From a virus, in the IMG/VR virus record IMGVR_UViG_3300035670_000028, positions 62,001 through 126,000 of that record: a DNA stretch of 64,000 nt; one strand, given 5' to 3'. Shown piece by piece: positions 22,198 to 30,098 of this stretch (the first letter of the stretch is position 1; each line of letters starts with the position of its first letter). Both the position numbers and the translations under genes were made by a program. Under the pieces are notes generated by a model. The model was not told where the DNA came from. It did not search any database and saw only the letters and a list, made by a program, of their open reading frames with translations.

Positions 22198-22552
22198 GAA
22201 AATAGTACTGGACATCATTGCGGGAGCAATTCAGCCTGTCTCAGGCTCGTCGCTGAGAATCGATGAGATGCAGAAGAAGATAGAGGACCTCAGCGAGGAG
22301 AACACTAAGCTCAAGCGTCTCTATCTGAAGACCACTGTTGACATGAACAGCATGCAGGAGATTGTGAAGGTCATGGCAATGAATCAGGCACAGCTGGCGT
22401 CTGATCTCCACACGATATACACAGCTGTCAGGGACGCGGGCATCATCGAGGAGCTTGATGAGGAGGCACCCATGGAGACTGCTTCTGAGGCAACCTCAAT
22501 GTGGGTCACGAGGTCAGGATCATTGGGCGGCACTGGCGGAATGCTAAACTGA
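22181..22552 (+). CDS. Coiled-coil protein
   Basis: 123 residues with a central heptad coiled coil (MQKKIEDLSEENTKLKRLYLKTTVDMNSMQEIVK). The C-terminus is Gly/Thr/Ser-rich. It overlaps the previous gene by 17 bases. Probably a virion or assembly component; not recognised. Confidence 0.5.
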   Translation: MSTSIKKIVLDIIAGAIQPVSGSSLRIDEMQKKIEDLSEENTKLKRLYLKTTVDMNSMQEIVKVMAMNQAQLASDLHTIYTAVRDAGIIEELDEEAPMETASEATSMWVTRSGSLGGTGGMLN

Positions 22553-22577
22553 TCGCATACCTAATCTTGAGGTGCTC

Positions 22578-22982
22578 ATGACAGAGATCAATCTGACAGG
22601 CCTCACGACTGCTACTAAGGGCACGTGGGCCTGGGTAAAAGAAAACTGGCTCACCCTGGTTCTTGCTGTTGCGCTCATTGGCTGTGCCTACGTAATGCTT
22701 TCTCAGAAGTCGGCAATGAATGCTGTGCTCGAGCAGTACAGGGCACAAATAACTGAGTCGCACAACGACATCACGCAGTTAGAGAGTGTCGTTGAGAGTG
22801 AGAGAACAGCCAGAGAGACAATGCAGCGTGAGTTCAATGAGAGGATCAATGAGATCGACGAGCGCTACACGAAGGCGATAAACGACATACGCAGGGATCG
22901 TGCACGACGGATCAGAGAGCTCATGGAAAACACTCCAGAGCTCGACAATCGATTCGGCGAAAGGTTTGGGATACCTGAATGA
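22578..22982 (+). CDS. Rz-like inner-membrane spanin candidate
   Basis: 134 residues. One N-terminal transmembrane helix at about residues 28-46 (LTLVLAVALIGCAYVML), then a long charged coiled coil (ARETMQREFNERINEIDERYTKAINDIRRDRARRIREL). This is the topology of i-spanins, which join the inner membrane to the outer-membrane lipoprotein during lysis. The lipoprotein gene that follows overlaps its stop by four bases. Assignment is by topology and gene order only. Confidence 0.6.
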   Translation: MTEINLTGLTTATKGTWAWVKENWLTLVLAVALIGCAYVMLSQKSAMNAVLEQYRAQITESHNDITQLESVVESERTARETMQREFNERINEIDERYTKAINDIRRDRARRIRELMENTPELDNRFGERFGIPE

Positions 22983-23563
22983 TGTTAGCAAAAAGAATAG
23001 TGTCGCTGCTGTGTGCCTGCACGCTCCTGGTGGGCTGCAATAGAACGCCACCCGTGAGTCCAGAGGCTAACTCAACATCTGGCGGTGAGGAGTCACTCCT
23101 CGCTCCCTTGGTCGAGGAAGCGCTCACAGAGCTGCCCCTCGTTGAGGCGCCCACCGTGGAGAGAAACACGTCAACCACAGCGAGGAGGTACCGTGTCACA
23201 CTCGGCATGCCTGCTCCCGCGTCAGGACTTCTGCTGAACGATGAGGCGGAGGCGTACGTGTTCGCTGAGTCAGAGGCGTTTGAGGCAAGGTGTAGAGCAG
23301 CAATAACGTCCCAACGAGATAGGGACGCTGTTCGCCTCAGCCTGGAAGTCGGTGAGCTGCGTCTCCAGATGAACTCAGATCGAGAGCGCTTTCGGATTAT
23401 TCTGGACGGCAGAGATAGGGAGATACAGCGTCTCATGAGCCTAAATGAGACCCTCTCCGGCAGCGCCGACGAGTTCCCCTTGGAGGAAGTGCTGCTTGGC
23501 ATTGGTGCCCTCGCCGTTGGCCTTGTGGGTGGCTTTGCTGTAGGTTTCCTCTACAATCCCTGA
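22979..23563 (+). CDS. Lipoprotein with C-terminal membrane helix, spanin candidate
   Basis: 194 residues. A lipobox signal peptide (ACTLLVGC, Cys at about residue 20) is followed by a Pro/Ser/Glu linker, a helical middle, and a C-terminal transmembrane helix (VLLGIGALAVGLVGGFAVGFLY). A lipoprotein N-terminus plus C-terminal helix is the layout of unimolecular spanins. Directly behind an i-spanin-like gene it could instead be the o-spanin partner. Confidence 0.6.
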   Translation: MMLAKRIVSLLCACTLLVGCNRTPPVSPEANSTSGGEESLLAPLVEEALTELPLVEAPTVERNTSTTARRYRVTLGMPAPASGLLLNDEAEAYVFAESEAFEARCRAAITSQRDRDAVRLSLEVGELRLQMNSDRERFRIILDGRDREIQRLMSLNETLSGSADEFPLEEVLLGIGALAVGLVGGFAVGFLYNP

Positions 23564-23583
23564 TCCTCCTGTAAATCATACGC

Positions 23584-23590
23584 ATATTTA
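23584..23590 (+). promoter_or_regulatory. ATATTTA late-type promoter box
   Basis: ATATTTA 31 bases before the GTG at 23622, with TGGAG between. It drives a tag-bearing structural gene. Confidence 0.6.
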
Positions 23591-23621
23591 GTAGAGTCCA
23601 CAGAACGGACTGGAGATCACC

Positions 23622-24971
23622 GTGAAACTGAAGCACAGCACGCTCGAGAAGGCGATACGCGCCGCACTCTTTGAGGACATCACATACCACATGCCTGACG
23701 TGGCCTACGGCATTCACGATAGGCCTGGCCCTAAAGAGGACACAGATCCTGACTTTAAGCCAACTGTTCCACCCCAGGTTCCACTTAAACCCACTGAGAT
23801 GATGTCGACCCAGCTAGCGGACGAGAAGCCGCCTGTTGAGGATGAGAACTACGCGCCCACCTCCGTGTCAGATCTCAGGCAGGCAGCCTCTGCTCTCGCT
23901 TCAATGGTTCCACCTGATAAGGTTGAGCAGTTCTACAGGCAGATGCACAAGATGCTGGATGACGCGAAGACAGCAGACGCGGACGGAAAGACAGTTCGCT
24001 CCAAGCAGGTCCAGTCCGAGATTGAGGGTGAGGATGAGGAGGAAGGCATGATTTTGCGCAAGGAATCAAGGAAGAGGAACCGTAAGGTTGACATGCGGCG
24101 TGTTGCCGAGTCTATCCGAAAGCTCGCCAAGGTGATCAAGGAGGGACGCTGGGGCGACGAGCCGCTGGGCGCAGGTGATGAGAGATCGAGGCTCCGGAGC
24201 CCATACGATCCCGAATACGCCAAGAGCAGGTACTACGATGAGCCTGAGTACCAGGACTTCAGCGACGTCGAGGAGGAGACAGCTCAGGAGGAGGTCGTTG
24301 AGGACGCTGATGAGTCGATCCTGAAGCAGCTCGCCCTTGAGTACGGCTTCGGCAAGGACGCCAACTCCATGAGGCAGGCGCTCCACAGGCTGTTCAAGCT
24401 GATGAACTACATGATCACAAAGATCGGCGCGAAGAACATCGACATCATGATGGGAACTGTTGTGCCAGAGTTCGTGAACACTGCAGTTGAGGCAGGTATA
24501 TTTGAGCCCGAGGACGCGACTGATCTAATGACCAATCCTGTTCACGTCAAGAAACTCGACTCGTTCAGGTTCTACTTCAATGAGCTCTATCGGCCCGTCT
24601 ACCAGAAGCTTCGAGCTGGTGCTGAGAAGTCTGCACGTGATAAGATCGCGTCCCTCGGCATTCCAAAGGCCATTCAGGACACTGTTTTCAATCAGGCCAC
24701 TGGTGGCGCTGAGAGGAAGATGTCGACCATCGTCAAGCGCCTCGAGAAGGCGGGGGTCTCAGCAGCTGATAAGCAGAAGGCGCTTGAGACAGTGCGTCAA
24801 AACTTCACAGCAATTCAGAAGGAGCTGAGCAACATTCCTGCAACCCTCTTGGACAGCGTGCACGATGAGGTCGACCGAATGGGAGACAAGAAGAAGCAAG
24901 AGATGATTCTCAAGGCATTTGGTCTCACCAAGGAGTGGCAGGAGGAAGAAGCAGCACGTGCCAAGAGGTAA
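23622..24971 (+). CDS. Large tag-bearing structural protein
   Basis: 449 residues from GTG. The N-terminus STLEKAIRAALFE|DI is a tag variant with an LFE site. The middle is acidic and helical, with a second basic helix (RRVAESIRKLAKVIKEGRWGDE) that looks like another copy of the tag. The C-terminal half is predicted helical. No enzyme motif. A probable head or core component. Confidence 0.6.
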   Translation: MKLKHSTLEKAIRAALFEDITYHMPDVAYGIHDRPGPKEDTDPDFKPTVPPQVPLKPTEMMSTQLADEKPPVEDENYAPTSVSDLRQAASALASMVPPDKVEQFYRQMHKMLDDAKTADADGKTVRSKQVQSEIEGEDEEEGMILRKESRKRNRKVDMRRVAESIRKLAKVIKEGRWGDEPLGAGDERSRLRSPYDPEYAKSRYYDEPEYQDFSDVEEETAQEEVVEDADESILKQLALEYGFGKDANSMRQALHRLFKLMNYMITKIGAKNIDIMMGTVVPEFVNTAVEAGIFEPEDATDLMTNPVHVKKLDSFRFYFNELYRPVYQKLRAGAEKSARDKIASLGIPKAIQDTVFNQATGGAERKMSTIVKRLEKAGVSAADKQKALETVRQNFTAIQKELSNIPATLLDSVHDEVDRMGDKKKQEMILKAFGLTKEWQEEEAARAKR

Positions 24972-24973
24972 CA

Positions 24974-25393
24974 ATGCGTCGATTGCTCAAAGAGATGATG
25001 GAGAACTACCTGGACGATCTCGAGAGCCACACGCCTCAGATTCCTGAAGTTCCAATGCTCAGTAGGATGCCTGGCTCTCAGCAGCTCCCTGTCAAGCCAC
25101 GCGCGACGACTTGGGTGGTCGACAAGAGCAAGAATTGCCTGCAGCGAACATTTGAGTTCGACTCTCACACTCGCATGTGCGACTTCGTTAGGGAGCTGCT
25201 CGACTATGAGATGTCGACGCAGCACTACGGCAGGATCCTGTGCGAGTTTCCAAGCGTGTCGATTGAGGTCCGGACCCACGATCTGGACGCAGTGACAGAG
25301 CTCGACAAGGAGTACGCTAGACACTGCGACATGATTTTTGACGATGTGATTCACTTCCGACAGAATGAGAACTTTATAGATGACGTCTACTAA
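24974..25393 (+). CDS. Pterin-carbinolamine-dehydratase-like (DCoH fold) protein
   Basis: 139 residues. A tag-like N-terminus (MRRLLKEMMENYLDDLE) is followed by LQRTFEFDSHTRMCDFVRELL, a His where the family has HHP (QHYG), VSIEVRTHDLDAVTELDKEYAR and a terminal helix. THD...TxxD is diagnostic of PCD/DCoH. The HHP triplet is degenerate, so catalysis is uncertain. A phenylalanine-hydroxylase-like gene lies at 62325, whose pterin product this family normally recycles. Confidence 0.65.
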   Translation: MRRLLKEMMENYLDDLESHTPQIPEVPMLSRMPGSQQLPVKPRATTWVVDKSKNCLQRTFEFDSHTRMCDFVRELLDYEMSTQHYGRILCEFPSVSIEVRTHDLDAVTELDKEYARHCDMIFDDVIHFRQNENFIDDVY

Positions 25394-25829
25394 AAAACAG
25401 AAGATCGATGACGAGTGGTCAAGAGTGTCGCAGAATCCTGACAACATGATTGTGAGCGATGTCATTAAGGAGAGCATAGACAAGCTGCTCAGTGTCAAGG
25501 ACACAGCGGTTTCATCAGTGCCACCAGTTGTCTCACTCTCTGGAGAGGGTATTGAGCTTAGCATGGAGATGAGCAGGATTGACATGGCACCCAATGGGTG
25601 GTCTGTGTCCTGCATTGCTGGGATGAGTGACGGATACTCTCTGATTGGCACAGATAGGAAGAAGTGGAAGAGGATAGCAGTCTGCGCTGAGCCAGGAGCA
25701 GCTCCTCTCTGGCAGGCAGACATAAGGGCTGATGTGATTCGCGTGGAGGTTGAATTCCCCGCAGCCACAGGTCTCAGCATTGTGAATCTGTCTTGCTCCA
25801 ACGAGCGTGAACAAACACGCGTACTGTGA
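25380..25829 (+). CDS. Hypothetical virion-associated protein
   Basis: 149 residues. Helical N-terminus, then beta-rich segments (VVSLSGEGIELSMEMSRI, RADVIRVEVEFPAATGLSIVNLS). It overlaps the DCoH-like gene by 14 bases. A beta-sandwich structural protein is plausible but unproven. Confidence 0.5.
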   Translation: MTSTKKQKIDDEWSRVSQNPDNMIVSDVIKESIDKLLSVKDTAVSSVPPVVSLSGEGIELSMEMSRIDMAPNGWSVSCIAGMSDGYSLIGTDRKKWKRIAVCAEPGAAPLWQADIRADVIRVEVEFPAATGLSIVNLSCSNEREQTRVL

Positions 25830-25836
25830 ATATTTA
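25830..25836 (+). promoter_or_regulatory. ATATTTA late-type promoter box
   Basis: ATATTTA right after the previous stop, 16 bases before the ATG at 25853, with CTGGAG between. Confidence 0.6.
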
Positions 25837-25852
25837 AGGGCTGGAGACCAAG

Positions 25853-26068
25853 ATGTCACACCCAGAAGATGATTATCAGGACGACCTAAATGAGTCAGAG
25901 ATGGCTCGAACCTTTCAGTTCGACAAGTTTGTCGAGGACCTCGAGCGTCGAGAGAGGCTCCGCCGAGAGATGTATGAGAACGTTCCGACAGACCACAACC
26001 AGCTGAACAGGCAGCGTGACGCTCAGAATCGAGAGCAGCTTCACAACAGAATTCGGTGGTCTCGATGA
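25853..26068 (+). CDS. Small charged protein
   Basis: 71 residues, very rich in Arg, Glu, Asp, Gln and Asn. DDLNE|SEM is a good (L)xE site. First gene behind the ATATTTA box; its end overlaps the next ATG. Probably a small head component. Confidence 0.55.
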   Translation: MSHPEDDYQDDLNESEMARTFQFDKFVEDLERRERLRREMYENVPTDHNQLNRQRDAQNREQLHNRIRWSR

Positions 26069-26832
26069 GCACCAAGGACATTAAGTCCCTCGACATCCTT
26101 GTTAAGACTCTCGCCTCTCGAGTGATCAAGGAGACCCTATCACCGCTCCAGGGCAAGGAGACCGAGGAGGACCGCCAGCACGTGATGGCCAAGGAGCTCC
26201 AGTCAATCCGCAAGGCGCCCAGGTCTAAGTCATCAAAGGACGAGGACCTCGAGGAGGCTGAGGACGAGGAGAAGAAGGAAGAGCCCTCAGATGATGAGGG
26301 TGAAGCTGAGTCTGCCCCTGAGGAGAAAAAGTCCTCTGAGTTCGTCTCCAAGAAGATTGCCACGGGCAAGGAGGAGCCAAAGAAGCCGAAGGCCGTGATT
26401 CCTGACCCCACAGAGATCAAGGACGTCACGTTCAATCAGGTCGTCAATATGATGAACATGATGCGATCAGGCAAGTCTGCGAAGGATCCTGACACCAAGA
26501 AGAAGCTTGACTCCTACTTCAAGAACCTGAATCCCGGAGAGAAGCAGGCGCTCTTCGTGCTGTTAAGCGGTCTGACCCAGATTCTTGCAGGTGGTGTCGA
26601 GGGAGATGAGGCGCCTGATCCTGGCAAGGTTGGAATCAAGATACGGCCCAAGCCCTCTGACAAGGACCGACCTGCAAAGACGCCTGAGAAGGTCATGAAG
26701 ACGCCCGGGTCACCTGCCTCCGTCACAAAGCCGACTCCTGCTGCCGATGAGAATCTTCCCATCATCGTGGGTGAGGCTGCTGATCGGTCAAATGTGCTGA
26801 ACAGGGTTAGAAAACTTATGGTGAGGTCATGA
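26065..26832 (+). CDS. Acidic/basic tag-bearing structural protein
   Basis: 255 residues. N-terminal helix LDILVKTLASRVIKETL resembles the tag. A long Glu/Lys/Asp-rich low-complexity part follows, then a compact helical domain (FNQVVNMMNMMRSGK...LNPGEKQALFVLLSGL), a Pro-rich linker and a C-terminal helix VLNRVRKLM. Probably an internal head protein. ATG 26065 overlaps the previous TGA. Confidence 0.55.
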   Translation: MSTKDIKSLDILVKTLASRVIKETLSPLQGKETEEDRQHVMAKELQSIRKAPRSKSSKDEDLEEAEDEEKKEEPSDDEGEAESAPEEKKSSEFVSKKIATGKEEPKKPKAVIPDPTEIKDVTFNQVVNMMNMMRSGKSAKDPDTKKKLDSYFKNLNPGEKQALFVLLSGLTQILAGGVEGDEAPDPGKVGIKIRPKPSDKDRPAKTPEKVMKTPGSPASVTKPTPAADENLPIIVGEAADRSNVLNRVRKLMVRS

Positions 26833-27152
26833 AGATCACTAAGAAGCAGCTTAGGATGCTCATAGAGCAGGCGGTCGTTGAGAGTGTGACCGGCGAGAGA
26901 ATGCACCGGTGCTTCCACGGTAATTTAGTCCCATGGGGCACGCAGGAGTGTGTTGACGATATCTCAGCGCGCATGGACGACGCGCGGGCAGTTCGAGACG
27001 AGTGCGACAACCGCACTGACAAGCGTGATTACTACAACGGCGTGCTCAAGGTGCTCCGGCGCGAGCTCCGTGACGCTCAGAAGGTGCTAGGTCTCAACGT
27101 CGAGTCCGATCAGCCCGAGGACGACAACATCCTGCTGGACGACGAGGTCTGA
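26829..27152 (+). CDS. Tag-bearing small protein
   Basis: 107 residues beginning MKITKKQLRMLIE|QAVVES, a strict copy of the tag. The body has three Cys and a charged helix (YYNGVLKVLRRELRDAQKVL). The start overlaps the preceding gene. Unknown function; probably capsid-directed. Confidence 0.65.
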   Translation: MKITKKQLRMLIEQAVVESVTGERMHRCFHGNLVPWGTQECVDDISARMDDARAVRDECDNRTDKRDYYNGVLKVLRRELRDAQKVLGLNVESDQPEDDNILLDDEV

Positions 27153-27153
27153 C

Positions 27154-28437
27154 ATGGGCGGCGTAGCAGGACACCTCTCGCACCTCCATGAGTCAATGGA
27201 CCTCACGTTCGGTGAGATCAAGAGCATCCTTCAGGATGTTGCCACGGCGAACATCAGCGCGCTCGAGAAGGTGGACGGACAGAACATCTTCTTTGGCTGG
27301 GACGCGAAGACAGGCCAGGTCCGCACTGCTAGAAACTCCGGAGACATCGCGAAGGGCGGCATGACCCCCAAGGAGTACGCGGACAAGTGGAAGGGTCACC
27401 CAGCTGAGTCTGCGTTCATGAGCGGTTTCTCAGCGATTGAGCAGGCCATCAAGAGCATGAGCAAGAAGGACCTGACCGCGATCTTCGGCAAGAACAATGA
27501 CAGGTACGTCAACGCTGAGATCATGTACAGCGGCAATCCCAACATGATCCAGTACGATGGAAACTACATCGTGGTGCACAACCTACAGTCATTCGCCGGC
27601 GGTGAGCAGGGAGTCGTCGACACGGGAGAGTTCGACCAGCTTGTCGCCGCAATTGAGGGCTTCGATGCGAAGGTGTCTCGGCAGAAGTGGAAGGTGCACG
27701 GACCACAGCTCGTGGCGCTTAGGGACATCAGCGAGGGAAAGCACTACGACAGCCTAGTGGCAGCCCTTGATAGGGCATCAGGTGGAATGTCCGACAGCGC
27801 GACAATCGGCGACTTTGTGGCTGAGAAGCTTCGTGCAGGCGCTGTGGGAAAACTGAAGATGCCCGAGGAGCGCAAGGAGCGGCTCATCGCACGCATCATC
27901 GGCCTCACGCGCGGCGATGATCCAAAGTCCCTACCTGACCTCCGTGAGCTCAAGCAGGGACTGGACAAGGCGACGCAGGTCAAGATCTCTGAGATGGCCT
28001 CCACATCCTCTGCCCGAGGCACAGCATCGGTGGTCGTTGCGCCCATTGAGCGTGCAATCAGTGACTTCGCCATTGAGGTGCTCAGGGGAATGCAGTCGTT
28101 CTTCGTCTCCGACCACGACACCGAGGTGCAGAGGCTGCGCGCTGAGCTCGAGGACGCAGTCAAGAAGCTGCAGTCCGCGAAGGGCGCCGACGCGAAGACA
28201 ATAGGCGACATGCTTGTGAGGCATCTCGAGAAGCTGGGACACGTCGAGAACGTCGCGCAGTCCATCGAGGGTGTTGTCTTCGAGTATCCTCCTGGCAGCA
28301 AGCAGCTCTACAAGCTTACAGGATCGTTCGCCATGGTCAATCAGATCATAGGACGTGCTCGACGGATGAGTGAGGGCGACGCACCTGTAACCGAGTCACG
28401 TAGTCGCGGATACTTAGCTGCATTCCTCCTAGGATGA
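27154..28437 (+). CDS. Ligase-type nucleotidyltransferase
   Basis: 427 residues. LEKVDGQNIFFGW contains the KxDG nucleotide-attachment motif of the DNA/RNA ligase and capping superfamily. TARNSGD fits motif Ia/II, VNAEIMYSG and IVVHN fit motif III, IEGVVFEYPPG is motif IV, and KLTGSF is the motif V lysine. There is no OB-fold signature. The C-terminus (VTESRSRGYLAAFLLG) resembles other ends in the block. Placement among head proteins suggests a packaged enzyme; the substrate is unknown. Confidence 0.7.
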   Translation: MGGVAGHLSHLHESMDLTFGEIKSILQDVATANISALEKVDGQNIFFGWDAKTGQVRTARNSGDIAKGGMTPKEYADKWKGHPAESAFMSGFSAIEQAIKSMSKKDLTAIFGKNNDRYVNAEIMYSGNPNMIQYDGNYIVVHNLQSFAGGEQGVVDTGEFDQLVAAIEGFDAKVSRQKWKVHGPQLVALRDISEGKHYDSLVAALDRASGGMSDSATIGDFVAEKLRAGAVGKLKMPEERKERLIARIIGLTRGDDPKSLPDLRELKQGLDKATQVKISEMASTSSARGTASVVVAPIERAISDFAIEVLRGMQSFFVSDHDTEVQRLRAELEDAVKKLQSAKGADAKTIGDMLVRHLEKLGHVENVAQSIEGVVFEYPPGSKQLYKLTGSFAMVNQIIGRARRMSEGDAPVTESRSRGYLAAFLLG

Positions 28438-28440
28438 CTC

Positions 28441-29640
28441 ATGCCCTACACAATCAAGAAAGAGAAGTGCAAGAAGTCAGACGGAGGCAGCGGCAGTCAC
28501 AGGCTTCGATACACGGATAAGAGCGGAAAGAAGCACAGCTCCTGTCACTCATCCAAGAAGAGCGCGCAGGGATCAATTGCAGCGATAGAGATGCGTCGAG
28601 AGGAAGACGAGATGAGTGTTAGGGAGGAAGTAATGTCTGAGATCTTATTGAGAGAGTCTATTCGTGTAATTTTAAGTGAAGCAGGCAATCTGTCAGCACG
28701 AGAAATGCAGAATAGAGCAAAGCGTTGGGATATCTTTCTACAAAAGATGAAAGAGAAGTCTCCGTTTTTTGATCTTGAAGACAATCAGTTTGTAATACCT
28801 GTCGCAGGAAATAAAGCACTTGTTTCAGCTCTCAAAACACAGGATCCTGATGCATACAATGCTGCATTTCAAAGTGGAATTACAACGATTCCTCCTGGAT
28901 CGATTTCGACTCCTTCTAATCTTAAGAAAACACCAGAGTTTGGAGGGCTGGCATCGGGTGCTAGACTAGCAAAAGAGCAAGGACAAATCGATCAAATACA
29001 GGCAGCACTTGACTTAGTTTCTCCTGTCAATGTGTTTGTTGGAAACAAGAAGGCAAAAAATGTTGTTGCAGTTCAAAAAGTAGAAGGTACTCCAAAAGCA
29101 GATGCAGTTTTAGTCGATGAAGCAGGTAAAAAGGTTGCAGCTATATCTCTAAAAGATGCAGATACTCCTACACAGATGCAGCAGTGGGGAGGAATCGATA
29201 ACTACGCTGATCATCCTGAAGTTATTGATTTCGTAAATGATCTTAAGGCAGTGCATGCAAATTCGCCCACAGGCAGAATTGAAACTGCATATTTTCGAAA
29301 GCTGAATGATCCTGAATTAGCTAGAAAAATATGTTATGGAAATGGCACAAGCTTTGAAAACAATTGTGACATGATTATTGCGTCCCAGGCACCAATTCAG
29401 ATTAGTAGTTCAGGAAAAATAACAGCAACGAATATATTCTATGCGCCAGAAATACCGTCTGGTGAATGGGCACCTACTTTTTGGGCAACTTGGCGCACTG
29501 GCCGTGGTAAAAATCTGGGTCTAACAGATATTCGAGTTGGAGTTTATCCTCTTGCCTGGGGAAGCACAAGAGCAAACGAGCCGCTCCCATCATCTAAAAA
29601 ATCTGCACGTACGACTAGATCAAGTAAAACCTCTAGATAA
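28441..29640 (+). CDS. Fusion-like protein: small basic module plus tag-bearing AT-rich domain
   Basis: 399 residues. Residues 1-60 form a small basic module (MPYTIKKEKCKKSDG...HSSCHSSKKSAQGSIAAIE). The tag SIRVILSE|AGNLSAREM follows and then about 300 residues of unknown fold. Codon use switches from GC-rich to AT-rich near 28620, exactly between the modules, so this looks like a mosaic fusion. An ATG at 28612 (MSVREEV) could start the second part separately. Confidence 0.55.
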   Translation: MPYTIKKEKCKKSDGGSGSHRLRYTDKSGKKHSSCHSSKKSAQGSIAAIEMRREEDEMSVREEVMSEILLRESIRVILSEAGNLSAREMQNRAKRWDIFLQKMKEKSPFFDLEDNQFVIPVAGNKALVSALKTQDPDAYNAAFQSGITTIPPGSISTPSNLKKTPEFGGLASGARLAKEQGQIDQIQAALDLVSPVNVFVGNKKAKNVVAVQKVEGTPKADAVLVDEAGKKVAAISLKDADTPTQMQQWGGIDNYADHPEVIDFVNDLKAVHANSPTGRIETAYFRKLNDPELARKICYGNGTSFENNCDMIIASQAPIQISSSGKITATNIFYAPEIPSGEWAPTFWATWRTGRGKNLGLTDIRVGVYPLAWGSTRANEPLPSSKKSARTTRSSKTSR

Positions 29641-29659
29641 ACACAGCGAGTAGCTACAA

Positions 29660-29929
29660 ATGAAAAATTCATTAAGAACATCGATAAGAACAATTCTCAA
29701 GGAAGAGATCACCTCTGCCGACAAGAAGGAGATCGAGAAGATCGCCCGAAAGCAGGCAGAACTTACTCTCAGCCGCGAGCTTGGCCCGGACGTCATGAAG
29801 ACCATTCGCGCTGAGGTCGAGAAGGTGACTGAGAAGACGCTCGGCGGCAAGGAGTCCCAGGCTCAGATCGAGGAGCTCGTGGTGGCAGTTGTCAAGCGCC
29901 TCTACAAGGACATCACGGTCGGCAGGTGA
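29660..29929 (+). CDS. Tag-bearing small helical protein
   Basis: 89 residues beginning MKNSLRTSIRTILKE|EITSAD, tag plus (L)xE site. The rest is helical and charged. Codon use is AT-rich for the tag and GC-rich after it, suggesting that the tag was joined as a unit. It ends overlapping a micro-ORF. Confidence 0.6.
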   Translation: MKNSLRTSIRTILKEEITSADKKEIEKIARKQAELTLSRELGPDVMKTIRAEVEKVTEKTLGGKESQAQIEELVVAVVKRLYKDITVGR

Positions 29930-30012
29930 CCAAGGAAGACCTCAAGTGGCCGCTAGGCCTCGTGCTCATGCTGTATATGCTGGGCTTCGCCCTGTACAGC
30001 AAGTTGTGCTGA
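29926..30012 (+). CDS. Micro membrane protein, 28 residues
   Basis: A GTG overlapping the previous stop (GTGA) encodes a single hydrophobic helix (WPLGLVLMLYMLGFALY) with a charged N-terminus and a terminal Cys. Composition and coupling support expression. Possible lysis or membrane-remodelling peptide. Confidence 0.5.
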   Translation: MTKEDLKWPLGLVLMLYMLGFALYSKLC

Positions 30013-30098
30013 TGCCAGAGGTCCTATAGGACATCCGATTGCCGACCATGGTTATACCCATTCGTCGGATTCGAATCAATCTGTGATCATTCTGGGGG
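30013..30098. other. Convergent intergenic segment
   Basis: 86 bases between convergent genes. It contains gtcctataggac (a palindrome) and an ATCCGA...TCGGAT inverted repeat but no clear U-tract hairpin. A bidirectional stop of transcription is likely here, though not demonstrable by eye. Confidence 0.3.

Noticed and set aside
24815-25801. 328-codon minus-strand frame
   Set aside because: It covers three well-supported + strand genes with good starts, and no promoter or motif supports it.
30013-30098. Rho-independent terminator between the convergent genes
   Set aside because: Short inverted repeats exist, but none has a stable stem followed by a U tract on either strand.
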